A DNA stretch of 64,000 nucleotides from positions 8,742,001-8,806,000 of the forward strand of contig NZ_CP108414.1 in the NCBI RefSeq assembly GCF_035978755.1, given 5' to 3'. The position numbers and the translations under genes are program-made. The notes under the pieces are model-generated. The model worked only from the letters and a program-made list of their open reading frames with translations, was not told the DNA's origin and did not search any database. The stretch is from Streptomyces sp. NBC_01298 (GTDB taxonomy: Bacteria > Actinomycetota > Actinomycetes > Streptomycetales > Streptomycetaceae). Below are positions 26,617-34,821 of the stretch, in pieces; the first letter of the stretch is position 1; the number at the start of each line of letters is the position of its first letter.

Positions 26617-27150
26617 ATGACCGCATCCCAGCACCCGGCCGTGTCCCCTCTCCCGCAGGCTCACCGTCTCGCCCAACTCAACGTCTCCACGCTCCTCCAC
26701 CCCCTCGACGACCCGCGCCTGGCGCCGTTCGTCGAGATGCTCGACTCGGTCAACGCCGCTGCCGACGGTGCGCCCGGCTTCGTGTGGAGGCTGGTGGGGG
26801 AGGGGGACGCCGACGCCACCGCCCTGCGCCCCGCCGGGGAGGACGTCATCGTCAACCTGACGGTGTGGGAGTCCCAGGAAGCCCTGTGGGACTTCGCCTA
26901 CCGCAGCGGGCACCTGGAAGCGATGCGCCGGCGCCGCGAATGGTTCGAGCGGCACGTGGAGGCGCACCTGGTCCTCTGGTGGATCCCCGCCGGACACATC
27001 CCGACCGTCGAGGAGGCCCTGGAGCGGCTCTCGGACCTGCGGACCCACGGGCCGTCCCCGCGCGCCTTCACCTTCGCCTCCTCCTACGACGCCCCCGCGG
27101 CGGCCGCCCAAGCTCCGGCCCCGGCCGGGCAGGCGGGCGGGTCGCGGTGA
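26617..27150 (+). CDS. DUF3291 family protein
   Basis: 177 residues, about the usual DUF3291 length, with an alpha/beta ferredoxin-like barrel pattern (AQLNVSTLLHPLDDPRLAPFVEMLDSVNAAADGAPGF, then VNLTVWESQEALWDFAYRSGH, and REWFERHVEAHLVLWWIPAGHIPT). The fold resembles heme-degrading monooxygenase-like proteins, but function is undetermined. GGATGAGG precedes the ATG. It follows the SufR-like gene and is probably its target. A diverged paralogue is at 34228. Confidence 0.85.
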   Translation: MTASQHPAVSPLPQAHRLAQLNVSTLLHPLDDPRLAPFVEMLDSVNAAADGAPGFVWRLVGEGDADATALRPAGEDVIVNLTVWESQEALWDFAYRSGHLEAMRRRREWFERHVEAHLVLWWIPAGHIPTVEEALERLSDLRTHGPSPRAFTFASSYDAPAAAAQAPAPAGQAGGSR

Positions 27151-27284
27151 CACACCGGTCAGCCGCGGGCTGACGCCGAGCGGCTCGGCCCCACGAGGGG
27201 ACGCTCGACGGTGCGCACCCCGGCGCACGAAAGGCCACCTCCTCCCGGAGGCGGGAACGTCCACCGGCCTGCGGCGGGCGGCCC

Positions 27285-27695
27285 TCACCGGACCCCGTCG
27301 GCGAGGGCGTTCACGGCGATCCGCCCGTGCCGGACCAGCGTCGGGCCGACCTGCACGATCGTGGTGTCCGCGGTGAGCGGGGCCTCGTGTCCGTCGCCGT
27401 CCAGGACGCGCCGGGCCATCCCCGGCCGGGCTCCGGGCCGCGCACGCGCGACCAGCCATGCGGCGCTCTCCCTGATCGACCGGAGGCCGGAGCCGCCCGC
27501 GGGGGCTTGGCCCCGCAGCGCGTCGGCTACGAGAACCCCGGGACGTTGCGCGCGCTTCCGCGCCGACGGTGAGGCCGCCGCCCCTCGACCCATCGCCCTC
27601 GGGGGCAACCACCTGGTGCGTGTACACACAGCCGACAAGAGACCGTCACACAGGAACGGAATCGGCAGCCGCCCGAAGGCCGTTGACGCTTGCAT
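27285..27695 (-). CDS. Uncertain ORF, possibly a gene remnant
   Basis: Between the DUF3291 and oxidoreductase genes (27151-27693), the only coding-like signal is this 136-residue minus-strand frame. Its C-terminal half (ESAAWLVARARPG ... TADTTIVQVGPTLVRHG) has near-total G/C at third positions and looks protein-like. The N-terminal half does not. I recognise no family. The divergent oxidoreductase start at 27694 abuts it. Confidence 0.3.
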   Translation of the reverse strand: MQASTAFGRLPIPFLCDGLLSAVCTRTRWLPPRAMGRGAAASPSARKRAQRPGVLVADALRGQAPAGGSGLRSIRESAAWLVARARPGARPGMARRVLDGDGHEAPLTADTTIVQVGPTLVRHGRIAVNALADGVR

Positions 27696-28617
27696 GACTG
27701 TCGGAGTAACTCTTCACGCGACCGGCCCCGGGAACCAGATCGACGCCACGGTGCGTCTCGCCGAACAGGCCGCGCGGGCGGGCCTGCGCTCGGCCTGGTT
27801 CGGGCAGACCTTCGGGGCCGACTCCCCGCAGCTCGCCGCCATCGTCGGGCGGGAGGTACCGGGACTGCAGGTCGGCACGTCCGCCATTCCCGTCTTCGGC
27901 CGCCACCCGCTGATCGTCTCCAGCCAGGCCCAGACGGCCCAGGCGGCCACGCACGGCCGCTACCACCTGGGACTCGCCCTCGGTACGAAGCTGCTGACCG
28001 AAGCCGGCTTCGGCCTCCCCTTCGAACGTCCCGTCGCCCGCCTGCGGGAATTCCTCACGGCCCTGCGCCAACTCACCGAGACCGGCACCGCGGACTTCCA
28101 CGGCGAACTGCTCACCGCCACCACGCCGATTCCGGGGCGCGTACCGGGAGCCGATCCCCCGGTGCCGCTCCTCGTTGCCGCGATGGGCCCCCAGGCCCTC
28201 CGCGTCACCGGCGAGCTGGCCGACGGCGTACTGCCCTACCTCGCCGGGCCGCGCGCCCTGGCCGAGCACATCGTCCCGGCCGTCACCGCGGCGGCCGAGG
28301 CCGCGGGACGGCCCGCACCCCGCATCGTGGCCCTCGTCCACGGCGTGGTCACCGACGACGTGGAGTCCGTGCGCGAGAAGGCGACCGAACAGCTCGCCTT
28401 CTACGAACAGATCCCCTCCTACGCCAGGATCGTCGAACTCTCCGGCGGCCGACGGGCGTCCGATGTGGCCGTCATCGGTGACGAGAAGACGGTGGCCGCC
28501 GAGGTCCGGCGCTACCGCGACGCCGGGGCGACGGAAGTGGTGTTCTCGGGAACCGACCTCGCCGGCGATGCCGACCGGCTGCGCACCTGGGCCCTCCTGG
28601 GGGACCTCGCGAACTGA
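27694..28617 (+). CDS. LLM-class F420-dependent oxidoreductase
   Basis: 307 residues, a luciferase-like TIM barrel. Family features include GLRSAWFGQTFGADSPQLAA near the start, a VGTSAIPVFGRHPLIVSSQA strand-turn, the GRYHLGLALGT segment that contacts the F420 phosphate, and the LLVAAMGPQALRVTGELADGVLPYL block near residues 163-189. These fit the actinobacterial F420-dependent subgroup. ATG 27694 lacks a ribosome site. The in-frame upstream sequence is low-complexity and was excluded. Substrate is unknown. Confidence 0.9.
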   Translation: MTVGVTLHATGPGNQIDATVRLAEQAARAGLRSAWFGQTFGADSPQLAAIVGREVPGLQVGTSAIPVFGRHPLIVSSQAQTAQAATHGRYHLGLALGTKLLTEAGFGLPFERPVARLREFLTALRQLTETGTADFHGELLTATTPIPGRVPGADPPVPLLVAAMGPQALRVTGELADGVLPYLAGPRALAEHIVPAVTAAAEAAGRPAPRIVALVHGVVTDDVESVREKATEQLAFYEQIPSYARIVELSGGRRASDVAVIGDEKTVAAEVRRYRDAGATEVVFSGTDLAGDADRLRTWALLGDLAN

Positions 28618-28707
28618 CCTTCCCCAGGGCGGACCGACCACGAAGTTACCGCGGGGTAGTCTCAGGTGAGCCGGAGCGGTAGCATCCGGTCCTGTGAAGG
28701 GGGAACC

Positions 28708-29208
28708 ATGCCTCGTACGCTGACGGTGTCCGACAGCATCGTCGTCCGTGCCCGTCCCGCCGAGGTCTACCGGCGCGTGTCCGATCCCGCACGGATGGGG
28801 GAGTGGAGCCCGGAGAACCTCGGTGCCAACGTGCACGGCGGCAGCCGCGAACCCGGCGTCGGGATGGTCTTCGACGGCCGCAACAAACGCGGCGCCTTCC
28901 GCTGGACCACCCGGTGCACCGTGACGGCGCTCGAGCAGGACAGGCTCTTCCGGTTCCGGGTGCATGCCATCGGTGTCAGGCGGCCGCGGCTGTCGGGTCC
29001 CATCGCCACCTGGGAGTACCGCTTCGAGGCCGTACCGGAGGGGACCCTGGTCACCGAGACGTGGACCGACGACCGCCGGTCGTGGCCGGACTTCGTGGCG
29101 AACGCCTTCGACCGGGTCGCGACGCGCGGAAGCGTCTTCGCGGACTTCCAGCGCCGCAATATCGCCACGACCCTGCGCAACCTCAAGAAGGCCCTGGAAA
29201 CCGGCTGA
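28708..29208 (+). CDS. SRPBCC (START/Bet v1-like) family protein
   Basis: 166 residues of polyketide-cyclase/dehydrase type fold. The N-terminus VSDSIVVRARPAEVYRRVSDPARMGEWSPE is typical, followed by alternating strands and a long C-terminal helix (RRNIATTLRNLKKALE). It likely binds a hydrophobic ligand. ATG 28708 follows GAAGGGGGAA. Confidence 0.88.
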   Translation: MPRTLTVSDSIVVRARPAEVYRRVSDPARMGEWSPENLGANVHGGSREPGVGMVFDGRNKRGAFRWTTRCTVTALEQDRLFRFRVHAIGVRRPRLSGPIATWEYRFEAVPEGTLVTETWTDDRRSWPDFVANAFDRVATRGSVFADFQRRNIATTLRNLKKALETG

Positions 29209-29223
29209 GCCGCCGGCGCCGGA

Positions 29224-29928
29224 TCAGACCAGGCCCGCTTCGATGGCCCGCCGGACGGCGGCCGCCCGGTCCGGGATGGCGGCCTTGGCGAACAGGTTGT
29301 TGATGTGGGTCTTCACGGTGGCCTCGCTGATGAAGAGCTTCTCGGCGATCGCCCGGTTGGGCAGGCCCTGGCCGATCAGCGCGAGGACCTCGCGTTCGCG
29401 GCGCGTGAGGTCCTCGGGCAGGGCGGATCCGGGCACGGGGCCACTCGTGCCATTCGTGGCCGTCGCGCTCGTGCCCGTGGCCGTGTTCCTGACGGTGGCG
29501 AGCAGTCGGTCCTGTACCTCGCGGTCGAGTACGGACTGACCCGCGGCGGCGGCCCGGATGGCGCGGGTGATGTCCTTGCGTCCCGCGTTCTTCGTCAGGT
29601 ACCCGCGGGCCCCCGCGCCCAGCGCGCCCAGGATCGAGTCGTCGTCGGCGAAGGTGGTGAGCACGACCACCGCCACCTGCGGGTACTGCTCGGACAGTCG
29701 GCGGGTCGTCTCGATCCCGTCCATGACGGGCATCCTCAGGTCCATCAGTACGACGTCCACCGGCCCGGCGGCCACGGCCGCCAGCACCTCCGTCCCGTCA
29801 GCGGCGGCCGCCACGACGTCGATGTCCTCGGCCAGGCCCAGTACCGCGGCGAGCGGCTCCCGGACGGCGGCCTGGTCGTCGGCGACGATCACCCTCAACC
29901 TGCGACGCTCCTCGGTCGGTTCGCTCAT
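29224..29928 (-). CDS. LuxR-type response regulator (NarL family)
   Basis: 234 residues. The receiver has DD acid pocket (VIVADDQ), phospho-acceptor D in DVVLMDLRMP and conserved T/K (VVVLTTF, LTKNAG). A Thr/Gly linker precedes the LuxR HTH (LTRREREVLALIGQGLPNRAIAEKLFISEATVKTHINNLFAKAAIPDR). ATG 29928 overlaps the kinase stop (ATGA), so the two are made together. Confidence 0.93.
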   Translation of the reverse strand: MSEPTEERRRLRVIVADDQAAVREPLAAVLGLAEDIDVVAAAADGTEVLAAVAAGPVDVVLMDLRMPVMDGIETTRRLSEQYPQVAVVVLTTFADDDSILGALGAGARGYLTKNAGRKDITRAIRAAAAGQSVLDREVQDRLLATVRNTATGTSATATNGTSGPVPGSALPEDLTRREREVLALIGQGLPNRAIAEKLFISEATVKTHINNLFAKAAIPDRAAAVRRAIEAGLV

Positions 29929-31118
29929 CCCGGGATCACTGCCTCCACGTGCCATCCGCCCCGGTCCGGCCCTTCGGTGACCGGGCCGGCGGTGACGGTT
30001 CCGTTCAGTAGGGCGACGCGTTCGCGCATGCCGATGAGGCCCATCCCGCTTCCGGGCCCCGCGTTCCCCGGGCGCGTGCCGGGGCCGTTGTGGATCCTCA
30101 GTGTCGTCGATGCGGCAGCGAACCCCAGGTCCACGCCGACGGCGCCCCCCGGCGCGTGCCGGGCCGCGTTGGTCAGCGCCTCCTGGGCGATCCGCAGGAG
30201 GTTCTGGGTCACTCGGGCGGGGAGCTCGCGCGTCGTACCGGTCACGGTGAGCCCGGCGTGGCGGCCCGCGGATGCGACCATCGCCGTCAAGCTCTCCACG
30301 AGCGGCAACGCGTCCTCACGCAGCGCGTGTACGGTCCACTGCGCTTGCTTCAGGCTCTCTTTGACCAGGGCGTGGGCCTTGGCATTGGCTTCCCGTACCT
30401 TCTCCAGGTCACCGGTGTCGATCAAGGCGTCGGTCAGTTCCAGCTGCATGTTGATCCCGGCCAGCGAGTGCGCCAGTACGTCGTGCACGTCCCTGGCGAT
30501 CCGGCCGCGTTCGCTCAGCACGGCCGTCCGCGCCTCGGCCCGGGCGGCGCGTTCGGCGGACTCGGACGCCGCGATCGCGGCCCGCACCGCCTGGCGCTGG
30601 CTGCGGTTGAGGATGCCGATCAGGACCGGAGCGCCGGTGGCCAGGCCGAGGATCCACGGCAACTGCTGGTGCCCCGGCCCGAGATCGAAGTAGATGACGC
30701 CGGCGCAGAGCGCGCTGCAGAATCCCGCGAGCGTCAGGGCCCACCTGGTCTCCAGCCGGTGCCCGATGTGACCGGTCAGGAAGAACGCGAAGAGGTACCC
30801 CGTCCCGCTGCTGCTGACGCCGATCAGCGCGGCTGCGGCGACGACACCGCCGGTCAGCCACACGGGGGCGAACCGCCGGGTCGCCGCGTTCTCGGGCAGG
30901 CCCCGGGCCAGCAGGGCGGCCGCGTTGATCACGAAGAGAACGGCGACGGCCAGCCCCTGGCCGCTGAGGCCCATGGGCCGGATCGTCACGGCTCCGACGG
31001 CGACGACCGCCAGGGTCAGGGCCCACTGGACCCTGGGGTCCTGCCCGGGAACCGGACGCGCCCGCGCCTCCGGGGACGGTGCCGTTCCCGGAGGCGGAGG
31101 GGTCTTCGTCGGGGGCAT
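29925..31118 (-). CDS. DesK-type sensor histidine kinase
   Basis: 397 residues. Several membrane helices precede a HisKA_3 domain with the phospho-acceptor His in RIARDVHDVLAHSLAG and a HATPase domain (LRIAQEALTNAARHAPGG; GSGMGLIGMRERV). It pairs with the NarL-type regulator downstream. A TATGTT -10-like hexamer (plus-strand 31125-31130) ends 6 bases before ATG 31118, suggesting a second, leaderless promoter inside the operon. The signal is unknown. Confidence 0.92.
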   Translation of the reverse strand: MPPTKTPPPPGTAPSPEARARPVPGQDPRVQWALTLAVVAVGAVTIRPMGLSGQGLAVAVLFVINAAALLARGLPENAATRRFAPVWLTGGVVAAAALIGVSSSGTGYLFAFFLTGHIGHRLETRWALTLAGFCSALCAGVIYFDLGPGHQQLPWILGLATGAPVLIGILNRSQRQAVRAAIAASESAERAARAEARTAVLSERGRIARDVHDVLAHSLAGINMQLELTDALIDTGDLEKVREANAKAHALVKESLKQAQWTVHALREDALPLVESLTAMVASAGRHAGLTVTGTTRELPARVTQNLLRIAQEALTNAARHAPGGAVGVDLGFAAASTTLRIHNGPGTRPGNAGPGSGMGLIGMRERVALLNGTVTAGPVTEGPDRGGWHVEAVIPG

Positions 31119-31138
31119 GCGCCGAACATACTGCACGG

Positions 31139-31660
31139 TCACACCGTACGGTCGAGCACGGGCGCGGGGCGGGCCACCATGTGGCTGCGGCTCCTGATGA
31201 AGATCGTCGCCAGCCGTGTGACCACTTCGGTGAGGGCCATCAGTACGAACGCCGCGACCCAGGCCTTGTCGCTGGTGATCTGGTGCGCGGCGCTGAACCG
31301 GGCGACATCGGCGGCGCCGCCGTGTTCGACCCACAGCTGGAAGCCCATCCGCGCTCCCATGCCCACGACCCACAGGGCCGCCGCCACCGCACCGGCCTTG
31401 ATCAGGACGTGCTCCCCGACGGTCCGGACCCGGGTGTAGACGCCGCCCGCGATGCCGAGCGCGGCGCCCACGGCGACCAGGACCGTGATCAGCACCAGGT
31501 CATTGCCGGCGGTGGGGATGGTGTCCAGGTAGGAGTAGGCCACGAAGGTCACGATCCCCAGCGGGATCAGGAAGGACTTGAGGTCGAGCCGGCCCTCCCG
31601 AAGCTGCCGGAAGACGATCAGGAGGAGGGCGATGTCGGTGATCCACTCGGTCGTTGTCAT
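31139..31660 (-). CDS. DUF1453/CcdC-like membrane protein
   Basis: 173 residues with about five hydrophobic segments, starting MTTTEWITDIALLLIVFRQLREGRLDLKSF. The short helix followed by REGRLD resembles DUF1453 (CcdC-like) proteins. It is the first gene of the minus-strand operon with the kinase and regulator, 20 bp before the kinase. It may be a sensor partner or target. Confidence 0.75.
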   Translation of the reverse strand: MTTTEWITDIALLLIVFRQLREGRLDLKSFLIPLGIVTFVAYSYLDTIPTAGNDLVLITVLVAVGAALGIAGGVYTRVRTVGEHVLIKAGAVAAALWVVGMGARMGFQLWVEHGGAADVARFSAAHQITSDKAWVAAFVLMALTEVVTRLATIFIRSRSHMVARPAPVLDRTV

Positions 31661-31931
31661 GCCCTCAAGCCTGCTGTGCGGCGGCTCTCGACGCCTGGAC
31701 CCAAGGGTGGAGAGACGGGTGGAGATCGAGGGCTCCCGCCTCTCCACCGCGGCCGCCTCCCGGCCGCCCCTCCCGGCCGCCCTCGCACCGGCCTCGCACC
31801 GGCCTCCGATTTATCCAAGACGGTGCGGCCGGCGCCGACGCATGATGGAGGGTCCGGGCTCTGCCCGGATCGAGGGCGGGGCCGTGCCTCCCCCTCCCAC
31901 AGCTGGACACCGTGTGCCGGGGGGCCTGCCG

Positions 31932-33065
31932 ATGTACCGACCGCTCGCTCTGCTCTTGGCTTTCTACCTGTGCGTGGCGGGAGTCTGGGCCGTGGCCACC
32001 ACTCCCTGGTCGGGCGGCGGCGGTCCGGCGCCGTCGGCAGCGGCGGCCCTGGTGCCGGCCGGGACACCGACCAGGCCGGGCGCCGTACCCTCCACCGAAC
32101 CCTCCACCACGCCGTCTCCCGCTGCCCCCACCGTTCCGGCGGTTTGGACGCTGAGCACCCTGCGCAACTACCTGGTCGCCGAGGCCACCGTGAAGGACCC
32201 CGGCGTCGCACTCGCCGACCTGGAACGGATCACCGTCAAATCCCCCTATGTGGACGGCTTCTGCCACCCGATCGCCCACGATCTGGGACACACCGCGCTC
32301 GTGAAGTACCACGGGGACTTCACCAAGGCGATGAGCTTCCCCAACGACGTCTGCGGCTCCGGCTACTTGCACGGGATCGTGGAGGAGAAGCTGCAGGAGA
32401 TGCCGAATCCGGCCACTGCCGTCACCACCCTGTGCGGCCCCGCGCAGACCCCGGCCTGCATCCACGGCATAGGCCACGGGACGATGTTCGTGTCGCACCT
32501 GGACGTCCCGGCCGCCGAGAGGATGTGTGACCGCTTCCCCAAGGACTACCAGGTGACGGCCTGCTCCGAGGGCATCTTCATGCAGCTGTTCGAGCCGGAC
32601 GAGAGCGACCCCACTGCCCTGGCCAAGCTCCCGGACGACAAGCTGGCCGGCGAGCCCCAGTACCCGTGCGCCGAGCAGCCGGCGGATTACCAGAGCGCCT
32701 GCTACTTCTACGCGCCCATCTACTACTTGCAGACCCACGACTACACCGTGCACCCCGAGGCGTTCGTCCAGGGACTCGCCTGGTGCCTCAAGGCGCCGAC
32801 CAACGACAGCCGTTCGGCCTGCTCGCGGGGCATGGGATCGAGGACGATGAAGTACAACATCGACCGCCCCGTGTGGGTGGGCGAGCAGTGCCAACGGGCC
32901 CCGGCGGCCTGGCAGCGGCAGGACTGCGCCGCGGGAATGGTCAGTTACTGGAACGTCAACTACGGGGACAGGACGGCGGCCAGGACCAGTCTCTGCCCGA
33001 AGCTGAGCGGCGAGGCCAACGCGAACTGCCGACGGTCCGCCCCCGGCAGCAGCTCCGCGGACTGA
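31932..33065 (+). CDS. Exported His/Cys-rich protein, novel-looking metal or redox protein
   Basis: 377 residues. An N-terminal hydrophobic segment (YRPLALLLAFYLCVAGVWAV) exports or anchors it, followed by a Pro/Thr-rich linker to residue ~70. The domain begins with a dense His cluster: C111-H112, H116, H120 (CHPIAHDLGH), then C141, H147 (GYLHGIVEE) and C176, H178, H182 (CIHGIGH). After that come five regular cysteine pairs: C199/C211, C246/C257, C285/C297, C320/C332, C355/C366, each C-X10/11-C with a Pro or acidic residue between, and three of the five followed two residues later by Gly. I do not recognise a characterised family. It precedes a DoxX-Rieske fusion by 59 bp on the same strand, suggesting a cell-surface redox role. 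ATG 31932 fits the signal segment. Confidence 0.8.
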   Translation: MYRPLALLLAFYLCVAGVWAVATTPWSGGGGPAPSAAAALVPAGTPTRPGAVPSTEPSTTPSPAAPTVPAVWTLSTLRNYLVAEATVKDPGVALADLERITVKSPYVDGFCHPIAHDLGHTALVKYHGDFTKAMSFPNDVCGSGYLHGIVEEKLQEMPNPATAVTTLCGPAQTPACIHGIGHGTMFVSHLDVPAAERMCDRFPKDYQVTACSEGIFMQLFEPDESDPTALAKLPDDKLAGEPQYPCAEQPADYQSACYFYAPIYYLQTHDYTVHPEAFVQGLAWCLKAPTNDSRSACSRGMGSRTMKYNIDRPVWVGEQCQRAPAAWQRQDCAAGMVSYWNVNYGDRTAARTSLCPKLSGEANANCRRSAPGSSSAD

Positions 33066-33124
33066 CGCAACGGCCGGCCGCACGGCTCCCGCCCCCTCCC
33101 CGCCGCACCGATCGGACCCCCGCC

Positions 33125-34174
33125 ATGGACCAAGCGCCCGACACGACCGCTCCCATAGCCGTCGGAGCTCGCCCCCGCCCCCGCCCCCAACCCCACCCCG
33201 CCGCCGACGCCGATCGCGGCCTCAGCCGGTACGCGCTGCTGCCGCTACGCCTCTTCCTGGGTGCCACCTTCCTCTACGCCGGTCTGGACAAGCTGGCCGA
33301 TCCGCACTACCTGGGCGGCCTCACCGACCCCGCGTCCATGGCCGCACAGGCCCACGCGCTGGCGGCACACAGCCCGATCGGCGCCCTGCTGGACCGGGCC
33401 GCCGCCGCGCCCGTGCCCAGCGGACCGGCCATGGCCTTCGGCGAGCTCGCGGTGGGCTTCGGCACCCTGCTGGGCCTGTGGGGAAGGACCGCCGCACTCG
33501 CCGGGGCGGTCCTCAACCTGACCCTGTGGCTGAGCGTCAGCTGGGGCGTCCACCCGTACTACCTGGGCAACGACCTGATCTACCTGGTGGCCTGGCTGCC
33601 GCTGATGGTCGTAGGGACGCCCCACCTCTCCCTGGACGCCCTTCTGGCCCGACCGTCCCACCGGCTCCGCCCGGCCGCCGCCACCGCAGGCCCCCGCCTC
33701 CACCCGCGCCGTCACGTCCTGCTGGACGGAGTCATCGCCACCCTGGCCGTCGCCGGAGCGACCCTGCTGACCGGAGCGGCCGCAGCCCGCAGCCGCCCGC
33801 GCACCGGGACCGGGGCCGGGCGGGCCGATGCCGCCGCGCCCCCGGCTTCCGCCAAGCCCTCGGTCCCCGGGTTCGCCGCCGCCTCGGTTCCGGTGGGCGG
33901 AGCGCTACGGGTCTCCGCCCCGGGGAGCGGCGACCCGGTCTATGTCCAGCAGCCGAAGGCCGGGACGTACACCGCCCTGTCCGGGCTCTGCACCCACTCG
34001 GGCTGCACCGTGAACCCGCCCAAGGACGGCCGCTTCCTCTGCCCCTGCCACAACTCCTCCTTCGACGCCGCCACCGGCGCCGTCCTGCAGGGCCCGGCCA
34101 CCCGGGCCCTGGCCCGGTTCGGCATCACCCGCACCGGCGACCAGTTGCACCTGGCACCGAACGCGGACTCCTGA
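33125..34174 (+). CDS. DoxX membrane protein fused to a Rieske [2Fe-2S] domain
   Basis: 349 residues. A DoxX/DoxD-like four-helix membrane part (LPLRLFLGATFLYAGLDKLADPHYLGG, then GLWGRTAALAGAVLNLTLWL and YLVAWLPLMVVG) spans about 40-175. A further membrane helix (VIATLAVAGATLLTG) and a linker lead to a C-terminal Rieske domain with C289-T-H291 and C306-x-x-H309 as cluster ligands, plus C294/C308 for the stabilising disulfide (CTHSGC, CPCHNSSF). The Rieske domain should face outside. This fusion suggests quinone-linked electron transfer. It follows the His/Cys-rich protein gene. Confidence 0.92.
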   Translation: MDQAPDTTAPIAVGARPRPRPQPHPAADADRGLSRYALLPLRLFLGATFLYAGLDKLADPHYLGGLTDPASMAAQAHALAAHSPIGALLDRAAAAPVPSGPAMAFGELAVGFGTLLGLWGRTAALAGAVLNLTLWLSVSWGVHPYYLGNDLIYLVAWLPLMVVGTPHLSLDALLARPSHRLRPAAATAGPRLHPRRHVLLDGVIATLAVAGATLLTGAAAARSRPRTGTGAGRADAAAPPASAKPSVPGFAAASVPVGGALRVSAPGSGDPVYVQQPKAGTYTALSGLCTHSGCTVNPPKDGRFLCPCHNSSFDAATGAVLQGPATRALARFGITRTGDQLHLAPNADS

Positions 34175-34227
34175 CACGGCGGCACGTACGCGGTCCGCGG
34201 CGGTTCGAAGGAGGTATCAGAGGCCAC

Positions 34228-34821
34228 TTGGGCAGGGAAAACGCAACTTCGACAGGAGCAGCCGAGGCCGTTACCTTCACCTGGTCTTCGGCGCCTCTGG
34301 CCGATCCCGCTGCCCTCACCCGCGAGCTGTACGCCACCGGTGAGGTCGTCTACCGGGAGATCGGTGAGCGCCCCGGATACCTCGCGCGTGCCGAACCGGC
34401 GGACGGTGACCGGGACGTGCTCTTCGAAGCGGACTGGGGTGCATGGGGAGAGTTCGCCGTACCGACCTGGTACGGCAAGGGCCGGACGGTGGAAACCACC
34501 GCCCTGGCCACGACGCTCTCGCTCTGGACCGACCTGCACTCCGCCTTCGACGCCGTCTGCACGGGCCCGCACCGTGCGGCGCTGAACAGGCGCCACGACT
34601 GGTTCGAGAGGACCGAGCACCCGAACTACGTGTGCTGGTGGGTCACCGAGGGCGTGATACCCACCTGGCGGGCCGGGGTTTCGAGGCTGGACCACCTCCG
34701 CGAGCACGGCCCCGTGCCGCACGCCTTCACCTTCCAGCACTCGTTCGACCCGGAGGGAACTCCGGCCAGGACCCAGGGCATCGGGCCGAAGGAAGACCGG
34801 TTTGGCGGAGCCGACCGCTAG
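34228..34821 (+). CDS. DUF3291-like protein (paralogue)
   Basis: 197 residues with TTG at 34228; AAGGAGG lies 13 bases upstream, somewhat far. The region RHDWFERTEHPNYVCWWVTEGVIPTWRAGVSRLDHLREHGPVPHAFTF aligns by eye with the 26617 protein (REWFERHVEAHLVLWWIPAGHIPT ... LRTHGPSPRAFTF). It follows the DoxX-Rieske gene by 53 bp. Its stop TAG shares the CTAG palindrome with the convergent PP2C gene stop. Function is unknown. Confidence 0.78.
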   Translation: MGRENATSTGAAEAVTFTWSSAPLADPAALTRELYATGEVVYREIGERPGYLARAEPADGDRDVLFEADWGAWGEFAVPTWYGKGRTVETTALATTLSLWTDLHSAFDAVCTGPHRAALNRRHDWFERTEHPNYVCWWVTEGVIPTWRAGVSRLDHLREHGPVPHAFTFQHSFDPEGTPARTQGIGPKEDRFGGADR

